The notes under the pieces are model-generated. The model saw only the letters and a list, made by a program, of their open reading frames with translations, was not told where the DNA came from and ran no database searches. This document shows positions 19,701 through 25,449 of a stretch of 25,449 bases of DNA, in pieces. Made by a program: the position numbers and the translations under genes. Origin of the DNA: a virus; IMG/VR virus record IMGVR_UViG_3300042445_000919, positions 1 to 25,449 of that record; one strand, 5' to 3'. How positions within the stretch are numbered: the stretch's first letter is position 1; every line of letters begins with the position of its first letter.

Positions 19701-21562
19701 CTGCTTCATTGATATCAAAGGGTTGGACTTGGCTAGGTCTTGCTAACTCACGTATGTCTCGTCAACCTATGGTATTTAATGAGATCATTGACATTCGCAA
19801 GCAGATGAAAAAGTCTGGCTTTGAAGAAGCATACATTGCATCTGTTGTTAGTAAAGTTGACCAAGCAGATCCAAAGAAGATTGCTACAGCTAAAGAACGT
19901 GCTAAGCGTCAGTTTGCTGAGATCGTAGAAGAACGTGCAGTATCTCAAGTATTGCAGTATGTGGATAATCCACTAGTTCGTACACAATTAGCATTTGGAG
20001 CGCGTAACTTTTCTCGTTTCTATCGTGCGACTGAGGACTTCTATCGTCGTATGTCTCGTGTTGTTGTCTATAACCCAATGGCTATTCGTAAAGCAGCGCT
20101 AACTTATGACGGAATCAGTCATAATGGTTGGATTCAAGAAGACGATCAAGGCGAAAAGTACTTTGTCTACCCAGCTATTGAACCAGTTTATGCTGCTGTA
20201 AGAGGCGCAATGACAGCAATGGGTATACCAGCAGAGTTTAAGACACCTTTCCCAGTACAATTTGGCGCTCAAGTAAAGATGCTTACTCCATCTTTGAACC
20301 AAGACTCTTTGATTCCTACATTTTCAGGTCCACTTGCCGGTGTATCTATGAAGATTATATCAAATTTAGTAGATGTTGCTGGAGCACCAGGTGCTGCAGA
20401 CACAATTACTCAATTAACTATGGGTAAGTACGCAGTAGATCGTTCCTTTGTATCTTCATTCTTACCAGCTCACATAAATCGTGCATACGAAGTAATGAGT
20501 ACAGATGAACGTGACTCACAGTACGCATCAGCTTGGCGTAAGGCTGTTACTTACTTAGAAGCAGGCGGTCACGGACTGCCACAGAAGTATGACGAGACCG
20601 GTAATTTAATTCCTCCTTCAATTCAGGAACAAGAAATGTATCGTCAGCGTATTAAGAACACAGTTATTGGTATTCTTGGTACACGTTTTGTATTTGGATT
20701 CTTTGCTCCGGCATCACCATCAGTACAGTTAAAAGCTGATATGGCTCAGTGGATTAGCGACAATGGTAAGGCTAACTTCAAGCAGGCTTGGAACAGTTTA
20801 CTAGACCAGTATCCAGGTGACTACGACGCAGCTATGACTAAATGGGTTGAACTATTCCCCAATGAGATCCCATTTACTGTACCTGAATCTGAAAAGAAGA
20901 CAGTTGCTATGATTAAATACGCAGAAGAATCAGGCGTATTTGTAGACAAGAATCAAAGTCTATTTGAAAAATACCCACAAGGTGCTGCGTTTCTTATTCC
21001 TCACAAGTCAGGCTTCTCTTGGGATGCCTATAAGATTATGAAAGATGCTGGCTTAAAGTACAACAAGCGTGTAGATGATTACTTACGTGAAGTACAAACA
21101 GCCTCTGACCTACAGCAGTATTACGCAAAGAAGAATGACTATGAGTCTTCTCTTGAGAATATGGTTACAGATTTTGAACGCAGTATTGCTCGTAAAGACT
21201 TTACGGAATGGGCAAAAGTCTTCAAGGCTGGCCGTCCTTTAGTTCAAGAAGAATTATCAGAAGGCGGCAAGAAAGCAATCGAGCGCATACGCGCTCTTGA
21301 TGACTTACGCAAGATGTTAAATGACAAGACTGTAACCGTTCGTGGTCCTATCCAGAAGTCTCTTAAAGAGATGCTAGATACTTACGACTCATACAAGATG
21401 CAGAAGGAAGCGCTAAGCACACTTTCTGGTACAAGTAGCCTTGTATCGTTTATGAAAGATGAAGCAATTGTTAAATTACGTGAACTTGCCAAGGTAAATG
21501 AAAACACTATGAGTGCTTACAACACAATGTTTGCATCGTTAATTGGAGATACAAATGGCTGA
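16730..21562 (+). CDS. Giant putative internal virion/ejection protein (1610 aa)
   Basis: A single open frame of 1610 residues, the largest gene in the window. It is mostly helical. The N-terminal ~130 residues are charged and amphipathic. A conserved-looking section around 610-645 contains FLTLAGPRYAIRNASEDLMV. Around 1100-1130 is ARNFSRFYRATEDFYRRMSR. A hydrophobic segment near 1310 reads TVIGILGTRFVFGFF, and the last 200 residues look like coiled coil. No clear catalytic motif was found. A very long helical protein encoded between portal and scaffold fits an internal virion, ejection or large 'polyvalent' protein that enters the host with the DNA. A MuF-type domain, frequent at this position in other phages, is not evident. 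Tape measure is less likely because no tail genes adjoin. Confidence 0.55.
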   Translation: MADNVKAAALAANLQGESKKQVDDMVKALFVHKELSNLPADVAQAKYSKLPPDQQADIVKKFGTEDPITKPSRGWFGTAWHYAATRNPITLAFKGAIELSDLATRTYRAIAIPMSQGEIGFAWDQANDKGDKVYNEGRIEKAKSKYGQDAVDIAMRIKSGEDIGKLFATATPGQQKYIMLADPNNKVIPGVDDIEEERGLFNDVLSEVDRAKFSPGRQLANAILPEELEKNGLAYGLVSGSVDTAFRLFADPLVVASKLRSLYVIGKYSLDVMAKGEKVIEYFAKPTTVAFWDQYGTALAKYTGLQKSNSNGKELVEARDDLKRLAPEFGQEVIRVLQKAEVVDANTAKGFLLNTEEAINLLKGSVGRKRVILPRLDLQRKTRIAIVTGADRVISIDKYAPRIMDDLYGQLSDTDGILKTLSEDSTILGEKVKQSQDLKKFVRLPSRAIGARLDRFKAKFNIAPMFKDDLFDVTAADASTQVYRLARLVMTKYDARVISETFEATDDVGKRKEMVKGVWGTIAEARGLNLTEAGQKIVNQTITKGESRFSVANFADDFPELGVYPSDYNPFMTTPSLVDIDRAAARSGLINRMFGQANKEWVDNMTGYWSFLTLAGPRYAIRNASEDLMVHLAIGGSPWGLAKSRYLSTRVNTALEGARKTSTWNDNPLGGVLRILNKKEAGKFEAEITAVDDMIVKARDEIKLKREAMKITTDPVVKASLAGEIETLKASTAGGAVGQTRRIIATSLTSGRVNRLRERMGMKPMFEDEAAILAEHLIYGNLDNSLAMVSEGASNFATGGDYITRATNFTRAHGVRSEALVINEPKAAKYGIAKDGRKIDKRALRNQDEAALLTWLMRINYIANDRLGAVAMANLSNTAEGKAIAIQKIMDWMEKNPSFRKEAQLAAKGIDERQHAEIAYNRAQEVFEKSGSKEEINLDLLNKIRVQNDQGEYIISGQLSLDDVSKFDDADIPAYVLGPVLVPLSESGNVTASLISKGWTWLGLANSRMSRQPMVFNEIIDIRKQMKKSGFEEAYIASVVSKVDQADPKKIATAKERAKRQFAEIVEERAVSQVLQYVDNPLVRTQLAFGARNFSRFYRATEDFYRRMSRVVVYNPMAIRKAALTYDGISHNGWIQEDDQGEKYFVYPAIEPVYAAVRGAMTAMGIPAEFKTPFPVQFGAQVKMLTPSLNQDSLIPTFSGPLAGVSMKIISNLVDVAGAPGAADTITQLTMGKYAVDRSFVSSFLPAHINRAYEVMSTDERDSQYASAWRKAVTYLEAGGHGLPQKYDETGNLIPPSIQEQEMYRQRIKNTVIGILGTRFVFGFFAPASPSVQLKADMAQWISDNGKANFKQAWNSLLDQYPGDYDAAMTKWVELFPNEIPFTVPESEKKTVAMIKYAEESGVFVDKNQSLFEKYPQGAAFLIPHKSGFSWDAYKIMKDAGLKYNKRVDDYLREVQTASDLQQYYAKKNDYESSLENMVTDFERSIARKDFTEWAKVFKAGRPLVQEELSEGGKKAIERIRALDDLRKMLNDKTVTVRGPIQKSLKEMLDTYDSYKMQKEALSTLSGTSSLVSFMKDEAIVKLRELAKVNENTMSAYNTMFASLIGDTNG

Positions 21563-22142
21563 TGAAGTAACCCTTGCAGTTTTTGCTAAAGATATAGCAG
21601 ATGGCTCAAAAGAGGCACGTCTAGCCTTGGCTCAACAATTAAAAGATGCCGGTTTTTGGACTGGCAAGATAAGTTCTGATTTTAATATAAATTACTATAA
21701 GGCTTTAGTAAAGTTAGAAGAAGCATATCAAGGCCAAGTTACTCTTAATAAGATTGTTGGCTCAACAACACCTGTCAAGCGCTACGATGTTCTTAAAAGC
21801 AGCAAGCGGGATGCTGCTGGTACTGGTGCCCCAACAACCACAAAGCAGACATACGTAACTAGCTCAACTCAGACAGCAAAGATACTTGAGACTGTTGCTA
21901 AAGATCTATTAGGTCGCTCTTTAACTGCAGCTGAAAAAGCAAAGTACCAGAAGATAATTAACGCAGAACAAAAGAGACAACCTGCCGTTAACGTATCTGG
22001 TAAAGGATTTAGCACTACTACTGGTGGTGTAGATGAAGAACAATTTATTACACAAAAGATTGCCGGCACAGCAGAGGCTAAGACTAATCAAGCATCTGAT
22101 GCCTACACAATTCTAATGCAGGAACTTGGAGGTCTACGCTAA
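21555..22142 (+). CDS. Virion-associated hypothetical protein (195 aa)
   Basis: I chose ATG 21555, preceded by GGAGA, over the TTG 12 bases upstream. The 195-residue product has a helical N-terminus (AVFAKDIADGSKEARLALAQ), then GFWTGKISSDFNINYYKALV, a Ser/Thr/Gly linker at about 70-105, and a helical segment, LLGRSLTAAEKAKYQKIIN. The C-terminus returns to helix. The pattern is shared with small head or tail-adjacent phage proteins, but no named family can be supported. It is coupled to the giant gene by an 8-base overlap. Confidence 0.55.
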   Translation: MADEVTLAVFAKDIADGSKEARLALAQQLKDAGFWTGKISSDFNINYYKALVKLEEAYQGQVTLNKIVGSTTPVKRYDVLKSSKRDAAGTGAPTTTKQTYVTSSTQTAKILETVAKDLLGRSLTAAEKAKYQKIINAEQKRQPAVNVSGKGFSTTTGGVDEEQFITQKIAGTAEAKTNQASDAYTILMQELGGLR

Positions 22143-23744
22143 ATGTCTACCGCAGTCACCTCTAAGTTAACCAGTCTTAGTAACCAATACAGTGATAGTG
22201 TAAAAGAATTACGCGACCTTAAAGCAAAACTTCGCAGCGGTGGAGCAGGCGTATCAGACGCTGAGGCTAAAAGACTTAACGGTCTAATCAAGACTGTTGA
22301 TGCAAAACGTCTAAAACTTATGGAAGATTACAATAAGTTAAAGAAGTTAGAAAAGCCAGCAAAAGATTACATTAGTATTTCAGGTGATATCAAAGATATC
22401 CAAGCGCAGATAAATAAGGCAAAGGCTCGTGGGGAAAATACAGCTTCTCTACAAACAAAATTAAATACCTTAACAAGTAAGTTTAATGCTATTGCGCCAA
22501 AAGTTGAAGCAGCATTTCCTGAAATCAAAATAAAACTGCCTTCATCAACAGATACTCAAGGACCATTAAATAGTAGCTATTATACTGGTAAAGGAACTAC
22601 GGCTAATCCATTCTTACAGAGTGGTAAGCCATTTACTGGTACATATAACAATAGAAAATATAAAGATGGTATCGAAATAGCTGCCGCTGCTGGACTAACA
22701 CCAGCAGATAATAAGGTCATCACTGATAAAGCAGCAGCCGATAAGGTCATTACTGATAAAACAGTAGATGATAAAGATAAAGAGAAAGTTAAAACTGCTG
22801 CTGAATTAGAAGATGAAGCGCTTAACACAGCAGCAGAAAAAGACTTTGCTTTACCTGAAACTTTATTTAAGAACATCCCAAGTCTTAATGCACTTCTAAA
22901 AAAATATGTATCTGAAAAGTGGACTCCGGACAAACTGCGTAAAGCAATCCGTGATGACCTTTGGTTCAAGCAGAACTCCGCTGAGATCAAGACACGTTAT
23001 GTCCAGTACTACAACTTCCGTGATTTACAGGCGTCAGGTCAAGCTACAGGATCTACTGACTATGAATTACAGATTGCCAAGATTGAAGCAAATCTAAAGA
23101 AGCGTGCAGTTGCATTAGGTTCAGCCGCTGCTTCAGATCCTGCAGCTCTACGTAAAGCAGCAGAAAATCTTTACATCACTAATCGAAGTGAAGATGAATC
23201 TTTTATTACAGACTTACTTGCAGCCTCTATCCGCACCACAGCAGGAAAAATTGGCGGCAAAGTAACTGAAGGTTACTCAGGTGAAGCACTTAGTAATTAC
23301 AAACTTATAGTTGCAGCAGCACGTGATAATGGATTACAAGTTAGCGACATTATTCCTGGCGGATCAGACGAACAACAAACCTTACAAGGTATAGCAGCCG
23401 GAACTATTGATATAAATAGAGTTATTGCTGATGCTCGTAAACTTGCCGCACAAGGACAGCCTCAATATGTCCGTGACCTATTGGCTCAGGGCTATAACTT
23501 AAATCAAGTTTTTGCCCCTTACCGTCAAACAATGGCTAACATTCTTGAGATTGATGACCCAAATCAAATTAGTCTAAATGATCCAGTACTACGTTCAGCT
23601 ATCACCGATAAGGGCGATATGAACGTGTATGACTTTAAGAAGTTGCTACGACGCGATGATCGTTGGCAATATACAGAACAAGCTAGACAAGATGTTTCAA
23701 CTGCTGCACTAGATGTGTTGCGTGACTTTGGATTCCAGGGGTAA
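22143..23744 (+). CDS. Virion structural-like protein (533 aa)
   Basis: The first 120 residues are coiled coil (LSNQYSDSVKELRDLKAKLR and onward). A Gly/Ser/Thr linker follows to about 190. A low-complexity Asp/Lys/Ala stretch comes next (VITDKAAADKVITDKTVDDK, 197-216). The region at about 245-330 (LNALLKKYVSEKWTPDKLRK, then a Tyr-rich helix) resembles the module at about 205-290 of the downstream 475-residue protein. The C-terminal third is helical and ends WQYTEQARQDVSTAALDVLR. A minor head or tail-connected protein is likely by position. No enzymatic motif is seen. The ATG directly follows the upstream TAA. Confidence 0.6.
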   Translation: MSTAVTSKLTSLSNQYSDSVKELRDLKAKLRSGGAGVSDAEAKRLNGLIKTVDAKRLKLMEDYNKLKKLEKPAKDYISISGDIKDIQAQINKAKARGENTASLQTKLNTLTSKFNAIAPKVEAAFPEIKIKLPSSTDTQGPLNSSYYTGKGTTANPFLQSGKPFTGTYNNRKYKDGIEIAAAAGLTPADNKVITDKAAADKVITDKTVDDKDKEKVKTAAELEDEALNTAAEKDFALPETLFKNIPSLNALLKKYVSEKWTPDKLRKAIRDDLWFKQNSAEIKTRYVQYYNFRDLQASGQATGSTDYELQIAKIEANLKKRAVALGSAAASDPAALRKAAENLYITNRSEDESFITDLLAASIRTTAGKIGGKVTEGYSGEALSNYKLIVAAARDNGLQVSDIIPGGSDEQQTLQGIAAGTIDINRVIADARKLAAQGQPQYVRDLLAQGYNLNQVFAPYRQTMANILEIDDPNQISLNDPVLRSAITDKGDMNVYDFKKLLRRDDRWQYTEQARQDVSTAALDVLRDFGFQG

Positions 23745-23746
23745 TT

Positions 23747-25174
23747 ATGGCAACATTAAAAGAACGTCTTGATGCTATTGCTAATGAATTAAAAGCTGCA
23801 CAAGCAGCCTTAGCTGCCGCTGTTGAAAATCAAGAATCTAGCACAATAGTTAACAAAGCAAAAGCAAGAGTTAATGAAGCGCGAAAAGCCTACGAGTTAA
23901 GTGCGCCACAACGCAGCGATATTGCTGCCACGCCTACCCCTACACCAACACCAACACCAACACCTACTCCTACACCAACACCTACTCCTGAAGAAGATAA
24001 TTTTCAAGCATCAATTGATGAAGCAGCAGGAATGGATTCTTCATCATATGCAATAGATGAAGATGGTGATAGAACAGATGTTACTAGTGTTTCATTCGCT
24101 GGATTAACAGCCGAAGAACAAGCGGCTATTAGTGCTATTGATGAAAATGCTGTAGTTTCTACAGATATTGTTAACGAAGAAGATGCTGACGAAGAAGATG
24201 ATGATGAAGATACTGATGTTACCGGAGTTACTGGTACCACAACTTACACAGCACCAGATGGAAAGATATTTACTAATATAGATCTTTACAATGCTTACCT
24301 TGGTAAATTAAAATTAGATGAAAAGCGTGAAAGAGGAGAATCCGCTTACAAAATCTTGTATGAAGAATTTGACCGCTATGGACTTGCTTCTCTAGTAACA
24401 GATATTGAAGAATTTATTAAAGATGGTTTGTCTAAAGAAGAACTTAGAATTAAATTACGTGGAACGACATCCTATCAAAAACGTTTTGCTGCTAACGCAG
24501 ACCGTATTAAAAATGGATTAGCAGCAATCTCTGAAGCTGAGTACCTTGGACTTGAAGACCAGTACCAAAACATTATGCGTAACTATGGTCTGCCAGCGTC
24601 TTACTATACTAAAGGTGATTTAGGCGTACAAGAAGGTTTCCAAAAGTTTATCGCTAACGACGTATCAGCAACTGAATTAGAAGATCGCATTATGACAGCG
24701 CAAAATCGTGTGATTAACTCTAACCCAGAAGTATTGGCATCACTTAAAGCGTTCTATCCTGATATTAATAACGGCGATATTCTTGCTTACACACTAGATC
24801 CTAAGAACGCACTTGATAATATCAAGCGCAAGGTAACAGCAGCAGAGATCGGTGGCGCAGCCACACAAGCCGGACTCAAGACTGGTATGACTCGCGCTGA
24901 AGAACTTGGTGCTGCTGGTGTTACTAAGGCTGTAGCCCAACAAGGCTTTGAGACAGTAGCTGGCGGTGCTCCACGTGGTGGACAACTAGCATCAATATAC
25001 GGTCAAGATCCTTATACACAGGCCACAGCAGAAACAGAAGTCTTTGGTCTTGGTGGAAAAACAGAAGCCGCTAAGCAGCGTAAAAAAATTACAGGACTTG
25101 AGAAGGCCACCTTTAGTGGTCAATCTGGAGCAACCAGCACAGCACTAGTTAGAGATAGAGCTGGCGCTTACTAA
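23747..25174 (+). CDS. Virion structural protein with TP hinge and acidic tract (475 aa)
   Basis: The N-terminus is a helix (residues 1-50). A hinge of ten Thr-Pro units lies at 62-81. An acidic tract (NEEDADEEDDDEDTD) lies at about 143-157. From 185 onward it matches a module I know from many actinophages just upstream of scaffold and capsid genes: 'Y-G-L-x-S-L-V ... L-R-x-T-x-x-Y-x-x-R-F-A-A-N', then EYLGLEDQYQNIMRNYGLPA, and a C-terminal part with IYGQDPYTQATAETEVFGLG and ATFSGQSGAT. These proteins are usually annotated only as minor virion or hypothetical proteins. The hinge-plus-acid insert is an unusual addition. The gene is the last before the scaffold leader. Confidence 0.7.
   Translation: MATLKERLDAIANELKAAQAALAAAVENQESSTIVNKAKARVNEARKAYELSAPQRSDIAATPTPTPTPTPTPTPTPTPTPEEDNFQASIDEAAGMDSSSYAIDEDGDRTDVTSVSFAGLTAEEQAAISAIDENAVVSTDIVNEEDADEEDDDEDTDVTGVTGTTTYTAPDGKIFTNIDLYNAYLGKLKLDEKRERGESAYKILYEEFDRYGLASLVTDIEEFIKDGLSKEELRIKLRGTTSYQKRFAANADRIKNGLAAISEAEYLGLEDQYQNIMRNYGLPASYYTKGDLGVQEGFQKFIANDVSATELEDRIMTAQNRVINSNPEVLASLKAFYPDINNGDILAYTLDPKNALDNIKRKVTAAEIGGAATQAGLKTGMTRAEELGAAGVTKAVAQQGFETVAGGAPRGGQLASIYGQDPYTQATAETEVFGLGGKTEAAKQRKKITGLEKATFSGQSGATSTALVRDRAGAY
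23930..23989 (+). repeat. Thr-Pro coding tandem repeat
   Basis: Ten Thr-Pro codon pairs (ACN-CCN) lie in a row. They are built mostly from ACACCA and ACTCCT hexamers, with larger blocks such as ACACCAACACCTACTCCT seen twice. The repeat codes for the hinge at residues 62-81 of the 475-residue protein and is a likely site of length change by slippage. Confidence 0.85.
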
Positions 25175-25187
25175 ATAAATAAACCTG

Positions 25188-25211
25188 CCACTAGAACTAC
25201 TGGCCTAGTGG
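25188..25211 (+). promoter_or_regulatory. Hairpin in the scaffold-gene leader
   Basis: CCACTAG (25188-25194) pairs with CTAGTGG (25205-25211) around a 10-base loop. It begins 14 bases after the stop of the 475-residue protein, in the 127-base gap before the scaffold gene. It may be an mRNA stabiliser or processing point, as often seen before highly expressed capsid genes. No T-tract follows. Confidence 0.4.
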
Positions 25212-25301
25212 AGCGATAAGAAGACCAGGAGTTAGAGCCATACCAGTTCCCCGATTGGATATGAGGCTAACGATCAAACCAACTGATAGGGAGAAGGACT
25301 A

Positions 25302-25449
25302 ATGTCCAATTACGACTACGAGGATGACGATGACTTCACAATGGAAGACACCGGCAACGACCTTGTTAAACAACTACGCAAAGCATCCAAGCAAAAGGAT
25401 AAAGAACTGCAAGAACTTCGTTCACAGTTCGATGGACAAAGTTCTTGCA
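25302..25449 (+). CDS. Scaffold-like protein, N-terminal part (3' end outside window)
   Basis: GGGAGAAGG precedes ATG 25302. The 49 visible residues have a strongly acidic start (MSNYDYEDDDDFTMEDTGND), then a basic coiled coil (LVKQLRKASKQKDKELQELR). This acid-then-coil start is typical of phage capsid scaffolding proteins and fits its place after the portal and minor head genes. The capsid gene is expected next. The frame runs off the end of the window. Confidence 0.65.
   Translation, partial: MSNYDYEDDDDFTMEDTGNDLVKQLRKASKQKDKELQELRSQFDGQSSC

Noticed and set aside
23930-23989. Short tandem repeat as a mobile element or array
   Set aside because: It is in frame, encodes a regular Thr-Pro hinge and is fully explained as coding.
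1-25449. Prophage integration module (integrase, attP, repressor)
   Set aside because: No tyrosine or serine recombinase motif and no core-type attachment site was seen; lysogeny cannot be judged from this window.

Overview
The window looks like part of a tailed bacteriophage (Caudoviricetes) genome that infects an actinobacterium. The WhiB-family regulator points to the host, because WhiB proteins are essentially confined to Actinobacteria and their phages. The terminase, portal-like and scaffold-like genes show that it is a phage. The DNA is AT-leaning and uses AT-rich codons. That fits phages of low-GC aquatic actinobacteria better than those of Streptomyces or Mycobacterium, but the host assignment is inference. 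No integrase, tRNA, rRNA, CRISPR array or insertion sequence was seen.

Layout. (1) Positions 1-5449, + strand: a tightly overlapping early operon for DNA metabolism. It holds the end of a Cas4-like exonuclease, WhiB, a DnaB/RecA-fold ATPase, a resolvase-like nuclease, a primase split over two reading frames, a nucleotide-modification-associated protein, a sigma-like protein, a second small nuclease and an FmdB-type zinc ribbon. (2) A strong hairpin at 5453-5472 separates this from the convergent block. (3) 5517-10225, - strand: a DNA methyltransferase-like gene, a membrane-anchored lytic transglycosylase, a miniature two-domain sliding clamp, and about fourteen very small genes joined by TAATG or ATGA junctions, many with paired-cysteine zinc motifs. 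(4) 10226-11079: an 854-base divergent control region with a good - strand promoter, GGTTAG and GGCAGACAG repeats, several inverted repeats and a hairpin-rich leader. (5) 11080 to the end, + strand: the packaging and head operon. In order: a lysine-rich protein, a large terminase with an HTH-like N-terminus, two more Lys/Pro-rich proteins, the portal, three small proteins, a 1610-residue putative internal virion protein, three further virion-associated proteins and the start of a scaffold-like gene.

How it fits together. The left block would prepare and replicate DNA (primase, helicase-like ATPase, nucleases), with the clamp supplied from the opposite strand. The middle block carries lysis, methylation and small accessory proteins. 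The right block builds and fills the head. No DNA polymerase, major capsid protein or tail gene lies inside the window. The most unusual points are the split primase, the mini-clamp in its hairpin-flanked setting, the lysin start buried in another gene, the zinc micro-protein cassette, the structured leader with a candidate leader peptide, and the run of polycationic proteins around the terminase and portal genes.
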